Shown here: piece after piece, positions 15,668-24,384 of the stretch
Numbering within the stretch: the first letter of the stretch is position 1
How the letters are laid out: every line of letters starts with the position of its first letter
Assembly (NCBI RefSeq): GCF_009846865.1
Contig: NZ_WUWN01000001.1
Span: 248,001 to 312,000 of the forward strand
Reading direction: 5' to 3'
From: Puerhibacterium puerhi
Lineage (GTDB): Bacteria > Actinomycetota > Actinomycetes > Actinomycetales > Cellulomonadaceae
Length of the DNA: 64,000 nucleotides
Notes under the pieces: model-generated
The model's input: only the letters and a program-made list of their open reading frames with translations
Database searches by the model: none
What the model was told of the DNA's origin: nothing
Program-made: the position numbers and the translations under genes

Positions 15668-18232
15668 TCAGCCGGCCTGGGCGCTCAGCCCACCCGTGGG
15701 CGGGAGGTCGCTGCCCGTCGAGCGCGGCACGTCCGGCGCCGCGGCGGCACCGACGGCGACCGGCTCGGCCGGGTGGTCGGCCTTGTCCTCGCCGCGGAAG
15801 GTGAACTCGCCGAGGATGCCCTCGCCCTGGCCGTCGACGACCACGACCTGGCCCGGCTTGAGCTCGCCGAACAGGATCTTCTCGGACAGGACGTCCTCGA
15901 TCTCCCGCTGGATCGCCCGCTTGAGCGGACGGGCACCGAGCACCGGGTCGTAACCCTTCTCGGCCAGCAGCACCTTGGCGGGCTGCGTGAGCTCGAGGCC
16001 CATGTCCTTGTCGCGCAGGCGGCGGTCCAGCTTGGCGATCTCCAGGTCGACGATCTGCACGATCTCGTCCTGCGTCAGCTGCGGGAACACCACCACGTCG
16101 TCGACGCGGTTGAGGAACTCCGGCCGGAAGTGCTGCTTGAGCTCCTCGTTGACCTTGGCCTTCATGCGCGAGTACGACGTCGTGGTGTCGCCGGTCGCGT
16201 TGAAGCCCGTGGGCACGCCCTTGGCGATGTCCCGGGTGCCGAGGTTCGTGGTCATGATGATCACGGTGTTCTTGAAGTCGACCACCCGACCCTGCGAGTC
16301 GGTGAGGCGACCGTCCTCGAGCACCTGCAGCAGCGAGTTGAAGATGTCCGCGTGGGCCTTCTCCACCTCGTCGAACAGGACCACGGAGAACGGCTTGCGG
16401 CGCACCTTCTCGGTGAGCTGGCCGCCCTCGTCGTAGCCGACGTACCCGGGCGGGGAGCCGAACAGCCGCGAGACGGTGTGCTTCTCCGAGAACTCCGACA
16501 TGTCGAGCTGGATCAGCGCGTCCTCGTCCCCGAAGAGGAACTCGGCGAGCGCCTTGGCCAGCTCGGTCTTGCCGACGCCCGTGGGGCCGGCGAAGATGAA
16601 CGACCCACCGGGGCGCTTGGGGTCCTTGAGGCCGGCCCGCGTGCGGCGGATGGCCTGCGACAGCGCCTTGATCGCGGCCTCCTGGCCGACGACGCGCTTG
16701 TGCAGCTCCTGCTCCATGTGCAGCAGGCGGCTGGACTCCTCCTCGGTCAGCTTGACGACCGGGATGCCCGTGGACATCGCCAGCACCTCGGCGACGAGCT
16801 CCTCGTCCACCGTGGCGACGGTGTCCAGGTCACCCGACTTCCAGGCCTTCTCGCGGTCCGCGCGCTTGGCAGTGAGCTGCTTCTCCTTGTCGCGCAGCCC
16901 GGCGGCCTTCTCGAAGTCCTGCTCGTCGATCGCCGACTCCTTCTCCCGGCGCGCCTCGGCGATCTCCTCGTCGAGGACCTTGAGCTCCGGCGGAGCCGTC
17001 ATGCGACGGATGCGCAGGCGCGCACCGGCCTCGTCGATCAGGTCGATCGCCTTGTCCGGCAGGTACCGGTCGTTGATGTACCGGTCGGCGAGCGTCGCGG
17101 CGGAGACCAGCGCACCGTCCGTGATGGACACGCGGTGGTGCGCCTCGTACTTGTCGCGCAGGCCCTTGAGGATCTCGATGGCGTGCTGCAGCGACGGCTC
17201 GGCCACCTGGATCGGCTGGAAGCGACGCTCCAGGGCCGGGTCCTTCTCGACGTACTTGCGGTACTCGTCGAGCGTGGTGGCACCGATGGTCTGCAGCTCG
17301 CCGCGGGCGAGCATCGGCTTGAGGATGCTGGCGGCGTCGATCGCGCCCTCGGCGGCACCCGCCCCGACGAGGGTGTGGATCTCGTCGATGAACAGGATGA
17401 TGTCGCCGCGGGTGCGGATCTCCTTGAGCACCTTCTTCAGGCGCTCCTCGAAGTCACCGCGGTAGCGCGAGCCGGCCACCAGGGCGCCCAGGTCCAGCGT
17501 GTAAAGCTGCTTGTCCTTGAGCGTCTCCGGCACGTCGCCGCGCACGATGTCCTGCGCGAGGCCCTCGACGACGGCGGTCTTGCCGACGCCGGGCTCACCG
17601 ATCAGGACCGGGTTGTTCTTGGTGCGGCGGGACAGGACCTGCATGACGCGCTCGATCTCCGTCGAGCGGCCGATGACCGGGTCCAGCTTGCCCTCGCGCG
17701 CCGCCTGCGTCAGGTTGCGGCCGAACTGGTCCAGGACGGCCGAGCCGGACGGCTGGCCCTCCTGCGGGCCGCCGGCGGACACGGGCTCCTTGCCCTGGTA
17801 GCCGCTCAGCAGCTGGATGACCTGCTGGCGCACCTTGTTGAGGTCGGCGCCCATCTTGGTGAGCACCTGCGCGGCCACGCCCTCACCCTCGCGGATGAGG
17901 CCGAGGAGGATGTGCTCGGTGCCGATGTAGTTGTGGCCGAGCTGCAGCGCCTCGCGCAGCGACAGCTCCAGCACCTTCTTGGCACGCGGCGTGAACGGGA
18001 TGTGCCCGCTCGGGGCCTGCTGGCCCTCGCCGATGATCTCCGTGACCTGCGTGCGCACGCCGTCGAGCGAGATGCCCAGCGACTCCAGCGCCTTGGCGGC
18101 CACGCCCTCGCCCTCGTGGATGAGGCCGAGGAGGATGTGCTCCGTGCCGATGTAGTTGTGGTTGAGCATCCTCGCCTCTTCCTGGGCGAGGACGACGACC
18201 CGACGGGCTCGGTCCGTAAAACGTTCGAACAT
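15668..18232 (-). CDS. clpC: ATP-dependent Clp protease ATPase subunit ClpC
   Basis: An 854-residue Hsp100 unfoldase that feeds proteins to ClpP. It has two N-terminal Clp repeats (about residues 1-145), the first AAA+ module with Walker A GEPGVGKT (212-219), a UVR-type coiled middle segment (about 425-460), the second AAA+ module with Walker A GPTGVGKT, and the C-terminal D2-small domain. The ATG at 18232 begins the canonical [20 protein letters not shown] and follows GAGGGAGC. The 20 residues after the D2 domain are variable and Pro/Gly-rich. The frame is open further upstream without homology. It is monocistronic, with hairpins downstream. Housekeeping; codon use matches its neighbours. 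Confidence 0.97.
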   Translation of the reverse strand: MFERFTDRARRVVVLAQEEARMLNHNYIGTEHILLGLIHEGEGVAAKALESLGISLDGVRTQVTEIIGEGQQAPSGHIPFTPRAKKVLELSLREALQLGHNYIGTEHILLGLIREGEGVAAQVLTKMGADLNKVRQQVIQLLSGYQGKEPVSAGGPQEGQPSGSAVLDQFGRNLTQAAREGKLDPVIGRSTEIERVMQVLSRRTKNNPVLIGEPGVGKTAVVEGLAQDIVRGDVPETLKDKQLYTLDLGALVAGSRYRGDFEERLKKVLKEIRTRGDIILFIDEIHTLVGAGAAEGAIDAASILKPMLARGELQTIGATTLDEYRKYVEKDPALERRFQPIQVAEPSLQHAIEILKGLRDKYEAHHRVSITDGALVSAATLADRYINDRYLPDKAIDLIDEAGARLRIRRMTAPPELKVLDEEIAEARREKESAIDEQDFEKAAGLRDKEKQLTAKRADREKAWKSGDLDTVATVDEELVAEVLAMSTGIPVVKLTEEESSRLLHMEQELHKRVVGQEAAIKALSQAIRRTRAGLKDPKRPGGSFIFAGPTGVGKTELAKALAEFLFGDEDALIQLDMSEFSEKHTVSRLFGSPPGYVGYDEGGQLTEKVRRKPFSVVLFDEVEKAHADIFNSLLQVLEDGRLTDSQGRVVDFKNTVIIMTTNLGTRDIAKGVPTGFNATGDTTTSYSRMKAKVNEELKQHFRPEFLNRVDDVVVFPQLTQDEIVQIVDLEIAKLDRRLRDKDMGLELTQPAKVLLAEKGYDPVLGARPLKRAIQREIEDVLSEKILFGELKPGQVVVVDGQGEGILGEFTFRGEDKADHPAEPVAVGAAAAPDVPRSTGSDLPPTGGLSAQAG

Positions 18233-18477
18233 GTGCTGCTCCCTCACGAGCGGCGTACCTGCACCCCGCCGGATTCCCGTGGCCTCTCGGTGGCCACTCG
18301 GCGACGACAGCCTGACCGCTACGACTCTATGCGTTGCCAACCAGGCGGGTGGCCGAGTTCTGCCCATGTTCGCCAGGGGCGTGACGGCGCGTTGGATTGC
18401 CGGGCCGGGCAGGTGCGGGCACGCTCGAGGCATGCCCGGCACGACGGGCACGCGGGACCGCCGGGAGGGGGAGGCCC

Positions 18478-19179
18478 ATGGAGAACGACGACCACCCGCA
18501 GCACCGGTCGTGGGAGCAGCTCGTCGCACGCTTCGCGCGGTCCTCGGGCGTGGTGGGCGAGGTGGACGACCCGCTCACCTGGGGCCTGGACCTGGAGGAG
18601 GAGACCGTCACGGGCTCCGACCACCGCGACGACCCGACCGCGGAGCGGTTCCTGCGGGCCTACCGCACCTTCGCCGGCGAGGCGCTCGAGGTGGAGACGC
18701 TGCACGAGCCGTGCCCGCCCGAGCTGGTCGACGACGTCGTGCGCGCCGCGTGCAGCGGGGCGCTCGCCGCGCCGCTGCACGCCGACCTGCGCTCCCCCGT
18801 CGAGCAGCCCGGCCCCGGGACCGGCCCCGACGCGCCGGACGCCGCCGGCGAGGTGCCCGACTTCGCCGAGGACTACGCGGACTACCGCAGCGCGATGCGC
18901 GCCATCGTCGAGGCCGTGGACGAGGTGCCGCTGGAGGAGGGCACGTTCGTCGTCGACGGCTCGCTCGCGCCGAGCACGCGCGTGGTGGTGCGCGACGTCG
19001 TCGCCGTCTACGTGCCGGTGGCCGACCGCGCGCTCGTGGTGACCGGGCCGGCCGACCTCGTCGACCGCGTCGACGTGGTGACGCGGCCGGTGCGGACGCT
19101 GCTGCACGGCGAGGAGGAGCACGGCGAGGAGGAGCACGGCGAGGCGGAGCACGGCGACGCCGGCCGCGGCCGGGACTGA
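18478..19179 (+). CDS. Hypothetical acidic protein with C-terminal HGEEE repeats
   Basis: A 233-residue protein I do not recognise. It is acidic, has no signal peptide or membrane segment, and a central stretch (about residues 100-130) is Pro/Gly-rich. The ATG at 18478 has a very strong GGGAGGGGGAGG site. The C-terminus is built from tandem HGEEE-type repeats coded by a 15-bp DNA repeat (about 19107-19160). It lies between clpC (divergent, 245 bp) and a universal stress protein (same strand, 196 bp). A stress-related role is only suggested by position. Confidence 0.65.
   Translation: MENDDHPQHRSWEQLVARFARSSGVVGEVDDPLTWGLDLEEETVTGSDHRDDPTAERFLRAYRTFAGEALEVETLHEPCPPELVDDVVRAACSGALAAPLHADLRSPVEQPGPGTGPDAPDAAGEVPDFAEDYADYRSAMRAIVEAVDEVPLEEGTFVVDGSLAPSTRVVVRDVVAVYVPVADRALVVTGPADLVDRVDVVTRPVRTLLHGEEEHGEEEHGEAEHGDAGRGRD
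19107..19160 (+). repeat. 15-bp in-frame tandem repeat in the hypothetical gene
   Basis: The unit ACGGCGAGGAGGAGC is repeated about three and a half times with single-base changes, coding HGEEE units at the C-terminus. The length is a multiple of three, so copy-number change would alter length and not frame. Confidence 0.7.
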
Positions 19180-19226
19180 GCGCCCGCGGCACGGCTGGCC
19201 CCCGGGCGGGCGGGGACGGGCGTCCC

Positions 19227-19232
19227 TAGGCT
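19227..19232 (+). promoter_or_regulatory. Candidate -10 box TAGGCT ahead of the universal stress gene
   Basis: TAGGCT lies about 144 bp before the universal stress protein start. If used, the mRNA leader would contain the 13-bp repeats. Support is sequence likeness only. Confidence 0.35.
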
Positions 19233-19251
19233 GCCGGGAGGAGCTGCCGGG

Positions 19252-19342
19252 CGAGGCGGCACGGCGAGGCGGCACGGCGAGGCGGCACGGCGAGGCGGCA
19301 CGGCGAGGCGGCACGGCGAGGCGGCCGGGCGAGGTGGCCGGG
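19252..19342 (+). repeat. 13-bp tandem repeats upstream of the universal stress gene
   Basis: Five identical copies of CGAGGCGGCACGG (from 19252, 19265, 19278, 19291 and 19304) are followed by two degenerate copies to 19342. The unit is not a multiple of three and contains no start codon, so it is non-coding or leader DNA. It could vary by slippage and alter leader structure or spacing. Confidence 0.85.
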
Positions 19343-19375
19343 CGAGGTGCAGGGCGACGGAGGGGCGTGGGCGCG

Positions 19376-20260
19376 ATGCGGGGCGTCGTGGTGGGAGTCA
19401 GCGGTTCGGCGGAGTCGGACGAGGCCCTCGACTGGGCCCTGCACGAGGCGCAGTGGCGGGGACTGCCGCTCGTGGCCGTCTACGTCTGGCCGGGCCGGCG
19501 CGGGATGCAGCCGGACGAGTACGCCGAGGAGGTCGAGCGGCGCCGCGAGCAGGTGCTGGGGATCCTCGACGCCGCGCGCCGGCGCACCGGCGCGCGGGTC
19601 GAGGCGTCGGTCGAGCTCGCCGAGGGTGGGGCGACCGACGCGCTGCTGGAGGCCGCGGCGGACGCGGAGATGCTGGTGCTCGGCCGGCGACGGCGCGGGC
19701 GGATCGGCCGGCTGGTGCTCGGCTCGGTGTCCTCCGAGGTGGTCGAGCGCGTCGAGGTGCCCGTGACGGTGGTGCGCAAGGACCGGCCGCACCCGCCGGA
19801 GGAGCCGGCGCCGCCGACCGACCGGCCGGGCCGCATCGTCGTCGGCGTCGACACCTCGTCGGCCAGCGCCGCGGCGCTGTGCCACGGCCTGCAGGTGGCC
19901 GCGACGGTCGGCTGCGTGCTCGAGGCGGTGTTCGCCTGGCAGATCACCACGCTGGCGCCGCTGCCCGGGTCGTGGGGGTACGCGCCGCCGATCGACGAGT
20001 ACGAGAAGTTCGCGGCCGCGCGGCTCGACGAGCTGGTCGAGCGGGCGCTGGCGAAGACCGGCGTCACGCTGCCGGCCGACCGCCTGGTGCGCACCGTCGT
20101 GCACGCCCCGGCGGCCAAGGCGCTCGTCGAGGAGTCGGCGACGGCCGGCCGCGTGGTGGTGGGGGCCCGCGGGATGGGCGGGTTCGACCGCCTGCTGCTG
20201 GGCTCCACGAGCCGGCAGGTGCTGGAGTACGCGGCCTGCCCGGTCACGGTGGTCCGCTGA
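19376..20260 (+). CDS. Tandem universal stress protein (two UspA domains)
   Basis: A 294-residue cytoplasmic protein with two UspA folds: residues about 1-138 and 150-294. Each ends in the ATP-binding signature, GRRRRGRIGRLVLGSVSSEV in the first and GARGMGGFDRLLLGSTSRQV in the second (G-2x-G-9x-G-S/T), followed by the VPVTVVR / CPVTVVR strand. Such tandem Usp proteins in actinobacteria bind ATP and respond to hypoxia or stationary phase. The ATG at 19376 follows GGAGGGGCG; an in-frame GTG at 19334 would read into the repeat region and adds no homology. The upstream 13-bp repeats may affect expression. Confidence 0.93.
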   Translation: MRGVVVGVSGSAESDEALDWALHEAQWRGLPLVAVYVWPGRRGMQPDEYAEEVERRREQVLGILDAARRRTGARVEASVELAEGGATDALLEAAADAEMLVLGRRRRGRIGRLVLGSVSSEVVERVEVPVTVVRKDRPHPPEEPAPPTDRPGRIVVGVDTSSASAAALCHGLQVAATVGCVLEAVFAWQITTLAPLPGSWGYAPPIDEYEKFAAARLDELVERALAKTGVTLPADRLVRTVVHAPAAKALVEESATAGRVVVGARGMGGFDRLLLGSTSRQVLEYAACPVTVVR

Positions 20261-20342
20261 GGGTCTCCTCTCGGTCGGTGACGCCACCGTGCCAGCCGTC
20301 CCGGACAGCAGGCGTCCTCGATCGTGACGGCGGACGGCGCGC

Positions 20343-20370
20343 GGGGCCGCACCCTGGTGGGTGCGGCCCC
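20343..20370. terminator. 12-bp stem terminator between Usp and MFS genes
   Basis: GGGGCCGCACCC pairs perfectly with 20359-20370 around a TGGT loop. It sits between convergent genes, so it may serve both. Confidence 0.75.
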
Positions 20371-20403
20371 GTCAGGACGTGCCGGCGGAGCAGGCCCGCG
20401 CCG

Positions 20404-21771
20404 TCAGCGACCGCTGGCCACCGGGTCGGCGGACGCGACCGGCACGTCGTCGCGCGCCGGGCCGCCGCCGGCCGCCCCGTCGACGCCACCGGTCAGGGCG
20501 TGGTGCCGGTCGTCGCGCATGATCAGCGCCGCCACCACCGTGACCGCGGCGATCACCACGGCCATGATCAGGTAGGTGTGGCCGAAGCCGATCGCGTCGT
20601 AGGCGAAGCCGAACACCGCCGAGAAGATGACGATGCCCACCTGCTTGGCCATGTTGAAGCCGATCATGTAGGCCGTCGCGGAGATGCGGACGTCGAACAT
20701 CCGGGTGATGTACTTCATCACCGAGATGAGCATGAACGGCATCTCGACGGCGGCGAGCAGGCGCCACACGATCAGCAGGCTGGTGTGCGTGAAGAGCGCC
20801 GAGCCCAGCACGCGCACCACGAGGATCGCGCCGAAGACCATGAGGCCGTTCTTCGCGCCGATCTTGTTGATGATGAACGGCGTGACGACCATGATCAGCG
20901 CCTCGGCGAGGATCTGGACGAACACGATGCGGGAGAACAGCACCTGCGGGTCGAGGTCGCCGGTGACGAACCGGGCGAAGTAGTTCGGGAACTGCTGGTC
21001 GAACACGTCGTACAGCGCGGCGGTGCCGAACATCAGCACCATGAACCCGACGAACGAGCGGTTCGTCAGCAGCTGCCGGACGGTCGCCATGCTCACGCGC
21101 GTCTTCGGCTCCTGTGCCGCCGGCCCGCCGGCGGCCTCCGCCGCCTGCTGGGTCCTCGGGGTGCGCGCGACGAGCAGGAGCACGCCGAGCACGACGGCGG
21201 AGAACGAGCCGGCCCACCACACGTTGTCCGGGTCGGAGGCCCAGATGAAACCACCGACGAGGGAGGCGAGGGCGCCGGCGACCGAGCCGAACAGCCGCAC
21301 GTGGCCGTACTCGAAGCCGAGGGCGCGCGAGCTGCGCTCGTTGAACGCCTCGACGATGCCGACGCCCGCGTTGAGGGACAGCGACAGGAAGGTGCCGCCG
21401 ACGACGGCGCCGAGGTACTCGTTGGCCTGCGCGACCGGGACGAAGACGAAGGCGAAGAACGGGCCGGTCAGCGCGCCCATGAGCACGACGAAGGCGAAGA
21501 GGTTCTTGCGCAGCCCGAGGCGGTCCTGGATGTAGCCGTAGAACGGCTGCAGGCAGAACGCGGTCAGGGCCATCACCGAGCTGACGAGGCCGCGGGCGCC
21601 CGAGCCCATGCCGGCCTCGGTCTCGAGCCAGCGCGGCAGGAAGGTGAAGGCCAGCTGCCAGATCGCGAAGTAGAAGAAGAACAGGCCGCCGAAGTTCCAG
21701 AAGGAGGGCTTCGTCAGCGAGGCCCGCGCGCTCGGCGGGGTGGCAGCGGTGGCGGGAGCAGCGTCGCTCAT
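20404..21771 (-). CDS. MFS oligosaccharide:H+ symporter (LacY/OHS type)
   Basis: A 455-residue major facilitator with twelve predicted membrane segments. The start FWNFGGLFFFYFAIWQLAFT and GYIQDRLGLRKNLF (the loop 2-3 D-R-x-G motif) match the oligosaccharide:H+ symporter family, and SSRALGFEYGHVRLFGSVAG corresponds to the LacY GxxRxxGS region. The start ATG at 21771 overlaps the stop of the GH43 gene (ATGA), so import and cleavage are coupled. The substrate is probably arabino-oligosaccharide or arabinoxylo-oligosaccharide; this is inference from the partner. Confidence 0.88.
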   Translation of the reverse strand: MSDAAPATAATPPSARASLTKPSFWNFGGLFFFYFAIWQLAFTFLPRWLETEAGMGSGARGLVSSVMALTAFCLQPFYGYIQDRLGLRKNLFAFVVLMGALTGPFFAFVFVPVAQANEYLGAVVGGTFLSLSLNAGVGIVEAFNERSSRALGFEYGHVRLFGSVAGALASLVGGFIWASDPDNVWWAGSFSAVVLGVLLLVARTPRTQQAAEAAGGPAAQEPKTRVSMATVRQLLTNRSFVGFMVLMFGTAALYDVFDQQFPNYFARFVTGDLDPQVLFSRIVFVQILAEALIMVVTPFIINKIGAKNGLMVFGAILVVRVLGSALFTHTSLLIVWRLLAAVEMPFMLISVMKYITRMFDVRISATAYMIGFNMAKQVGIVIFSAVFGFAYDAIGFGHTYLIMAVVIAAVTVVAALIMRDDRHHALTGGVDGAAGGGPARDDVPVASADPVASGR

Positions 21772-22787
21772 CAGAATCGTCCACACGGGTCGAGCACCTC
21801 GGTCGAGGTGGGGGTGGGTCGGGTGTTCGCCAGCGGGGTGCCCCACACCGGGTCGCCGTCGGCGTCGAACGGCAGCACCTGGGCGCAGGCGTGGCGGTTG
21901 GGGTCGTACAGCGGGTCGCCGGTGATCTCGGTGTAGGTCCGCGAGTGGTAGACGAGGACGACGCCGCCGTCCGGGGACTCGGTGAACGAGTTGTGGCCGG
22001 GGCCGTACTGGCCGGCCGCCGGGTCGCTGACGAAGACGGGCTCGGGGCTCTTGGCCCACGACGCCGGGTCCAGCAGGTCGGCGTCGGCGTCGGCGGTGAG
22101 CAGGCCCATGGCGTAGTCGATCCCCGTGGCCGAGCCGGAGTACGTCAGGTACAGCCGCCCGTCGCGCTGCAGCACCGACGGGCCCTCGTTGACCCAGAAG
22201 CCCTGGGTCTCCCAGTCGAACTCCGGCCGGCTGAGCAGCACCGCCGGCGTGGCGAGCGTCCACGGGTTCGCCATGCTGGCGATGTAGAGGTTCGAGTGCC
22301 CCTTGATCTCGGCGTCCTGCTGCGCCCACACGAGGTACTGCACGCCGTCGCGCACGAAGCTCGTGGCGTCGAGGGCGAACGACTCCCAGCCGGTGTCGAC
22401 CTGTCCGCGCTCCACCCACGTGCCGGTGAGCGGGTCGGCGTCGGCGCACTCCAGGACGAAGACCCGGTGGTTGAACGTGTCGTCCGAGCCCGGCACGTCG
22501 ACCGTGACGGCGTCGTCGGGCGCGGCGGCGAAGTAGACGTACCACCTCCCGTCGACCCGGTGGATCTCCGGGGCCCAGATCAGGTGGGACTGCGGCCCGG
22601 ACTCGTGACGGCGCCAGATCGTCACCTCCGGCGCCGCCTGGAGATCCTCGAGCCGCTCCGCACGCCGCAGGACGATGCGGTCGTAGAGCGGGTAGGAGCC
22701 GGTGAAGTAGTACTGCCCGTCGTGGCGCAGCACGCACGGGTCGGCGCGCTGGAGCACGATCGGGTTCGCACCGATCTGATCAGTCAT
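21771..22787 (-). CDS. GH43 alpha-L-arabinofuranosidase (exo-arabinanase-like)
   Basis: A 338-residue five-bladed beta-propeller of glycoside hydrolase family 43. The general base Asp is in RADPCVLRHDGQYYFTGS (about D16), the pKa-modulating Asp in ALDATSF, and the general acid Glu in WVNEGPSVL. Length and motifs fit the GH43_26 group of exo-alpha-1,5-arabinofuranosidases. There is no signal peptide, so it is cytoplasmic. The ATG at 22787 has GAGGGG 12 bases upstream. It is the first gene of a two-gene operon with the MFS symporter. A LacI-type operator lies 118 bp upstream, but no regulator gene adjoins it. Confidence 0.88.
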   Translation of the reverse strand: MTDQIGANPIVLQRADPCVLRHDGQYYFTGSYPLYDRIVLRRAERLEDLQAAPEVTIWRRHESGPQSHLIWAPEIHRVDGRWYVYFAAAPDDAVTVDVPGSDDTFNHRVFVLECADADPLTGTWVERGQVDTGWESFALDATSFVRDGVQYLVWAQQDAEIKGHSNLYIASMANPWTLATPAVLLSRPEFDWETQGFWVNEGPSVLQRDGRLYLTYSGSATGIDYAMGLLTADADADLLDPASWAKSPEPVFVSDPAAGQYGPGHNSFTESPDGGVVLVYHSRTYTEITGDPLYDPNRHACAQVLPFDADGDPVWGTPLANTRPTPTSTEVLDPCGRF

Positions 22788-22904
22788 CGATCAATGTCCC
22801 CTCGTCGGGAGGCCCCACCACGGCGTGGAAGGCGAGGCACGATGGTGTGCAACGCGCTCAAGGTAATCGATGTAAACGGCGCGATCCCGCCGGACCGGGG
22901 CGAA

Positions 22905-22918
22905 TGTGAGCGTTCACA
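22905..22918. promoter_or_regulatory. LacI-type operator TGTGAGCGTTCACA
   Basis: A 14-bp near-palindrome with perfect five-base arms (TGTGA/TCACA) in the divergent region before the GH43-MFS operon. Its arms differ from both LacI operator classes elsewhere in the window. Confidence 0.6.
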
Positions 22919-22992
22919 CACCGCGGTGTCAGCATCGGTCCGGCCGCTGCGGGCGGCGGCCGGCGCGCCGTCCGGGACGGCAGACTGGGCGC

Positions 22993-23571
22993 ATGCCCGC
23001 AGCCCCGACCGGCTCCCCCGCCGGCCTCGTCCTCACGCCCGGCGCCGGCGCCGGCCGCGACCACCACACCCTCGTCGCGGTCGAGGCCGCCGTCGCGCCC
23101 CTGCCCACCGAGCGCCTCGACTTCCCCTACCGCCTCGCCGGCAAGCGGGTGCCGGACCGCCCGCCCGTCGCGGTCGCGCACCTCGAGCGGGAGGCGGGGC
23201 GGTTCGCGCGGTCGCTCGGCGTGGGCACCCGGCACCTGCTGCTCGGCGGGCGGTCCTACGGCGGGCGCATGTGCTCGATGGCGGTGGCGCAGGGGCTCCC
23301 CGCGGCCGGGCTGGTGCTGCTGAGCTACCCGCTGCACCCCCCGGGCAAGCCGGAGCGCCTGCGCGTCGAGCACTTCGGGGACCTGCGGGTGCCGGTGCTC
23401 TTCGTCTCCGGCGACCGGGACCCCTTCGGCAGCCCCGAGGAGCTGGCGCAGCACGCGGAGGCGATCCCCGGGCCCGTCACGCGGGTGACCCTGCCCGGCG
23501 CCCACGACGTGCGCGGGCGCGACGCCGAGGTGGCCGACGCCGTCGCCGCCTGGGTGCGCGGCCTCGGCTGA
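22993..23571 (+). CDS. Alpha/beta hydrolase, KANL3/Tex30-like
   Basis: A 192-residue compact alpha/beta hydrolase. The oxyanion segment LVLTPGAGAGRDHH, the nucleophile elbow GGRSYGGR (serine), the acid region VSGDRDPFGS and the histidine in LPGAHDVRG complete a catalytic triad. The family (dienelactone-hydrolase-like/Tex30) is widespread in actinobacteria with unknown substrates. The ATG at 22993 is preceded by CAGACT six bases upstream and no ribosome-binding site, so it looks leaderless. It is convergent with peptide deformylase, 17 bp apart. Confidence 0.8.
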   Translation: MPAAPTGSPAGLVLTPGAGAGRDHHTLVAVEAAVAPLPTERLDFPYRLAGKRVPDRPPVAVAHLEREAGRFARSLGVGTRHLLLGGRSYGGRMCSMAVAQGLPAAGLVLLSYPLHPPGKPERLRVEHFGDLRVPVLFVSGDRDPFGSPEELAQHAEAIPGPVTRVTLPGAHDVRGRDAEVADAVAAWVRGLG

Positions 23572-23588
23572 GGCCGGCCGCGACCCGG

Positions 23589-24275
23589 TCAGCGACCGCC
23601 GGCGGGCTGCTCCGGGTACTCGGCGGGCTTCTTGCCGAGCTCGACGGCGATCTCGTGGCGCGCCGCCAGGACGTGCGGGCGCTCCTCGTCGCGCTGGCGC
23701 AGGGCGTCGGCCTGGTGCTCGGGCGCCAGGTGGTCCCAGTACAGGGTGCCGTCCAGGTGCTGCGACTCGTGGATGAAGCAGCGGGCCAGGAAGCCGACCC
23801 CCTCCAGCTCCACCGGCGCCCCGTGCTGGTCCACGCCGCGCACCCGCGCCACGCTCGGGCGCGCCAGCGGCTCGTAGGCGCCCGGCACCGACAGGCAGCC
23901 CTCGTCCTCCGTCTCCAGGTCGGACTCCAGGTCCATCTCGAGGACGGGGTTGACCACGTGACCCACGTGCCGGTCGCCGCGCTCGTCGGTGAGGTCGTAG
24001 ACGAACACCCGCAGGTCGACCCCGACCTGCGGCGCCGCGAGGCCCACGCCCTCGGCCACCTCCATCGTGGCGAACATGTCGTCGATCAGGCGCGCCAGCT
24101 CGGGCGTCGAGAACGCGGTGACCTCGCGCGCCGGCGTGTGCAGCACGGGCTCGCCGATCTCGGTGATGCGCAGCACGCGCCCGCGCCGGGCCTCCGGGGG
24201 CTGGGCCGGGTACGGGTCGACCGGCTGGCCCAGCAGGTACGTGACGGGCCGACGACGACCGAAGCTCCACCCCAT
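23589..24275 (-). CDS. def: Peptide deformylase
   Basis: A 228-residue metalloenzyme that removes the N-formyl group from nascent proteins. All three motifs are present: GVGLAAPQVG (76-85), EGCLS (125-129, metal ligand C127) and HESQH (169-173, two metal His plus catalytic Glu). A 30-residue N-terminal extension and a C-terminal tail rich in charged residues are usual for actinobacterial type I enzymes. The ATG at 24275 is preceded, on its strand, by TAGGCT seven bases upstream, so the mRNA is probably leaderless. The frame is open to 24521 but that part covers the divergent udgX promoter. Confidence 0.95.
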   Translation of the reverse strand: MGWSFGRRRPVTYLLGQPVDPYPAQPPEARRGRVLRITEIGEPVLHTPAREVTAFSTPELARLIDDMFATMEVAEGVGLAAPQVGVDLRVFVYDLTDERGDRHVGHVVNPVLEMDLESDLETEDEGCLSVPGAYEPLARPSVARVRGVDQHGAPVELEGVGFLARCFIHESQHLDGTLYWDHLAPEHQADALRQRDEERPHVLAARHEIAVELGKKPAEYPEQPAGGR

Positions 24276-24282
24276 GCGGCCG

Positions 24283-24288
24283 AGCCTA
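24283..24288 (-). promoter_or_regulatory. Leaderless-type -10 box TAGGCT of def
   Basis: Reads TAGGCT on the minus strand, ending seven bases before the deformylase ATG. Confidence 0.55.
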
Positions 24289-24384
24289 CCGGCGGCGAAC
24301 GGCCCGATGACCTGGTGGGCTGGCCCCGACGGCGTCCGCGGGGACGGCCGGCGGACCCGAGGGAGCACCCGAGGAGGACGAGGA

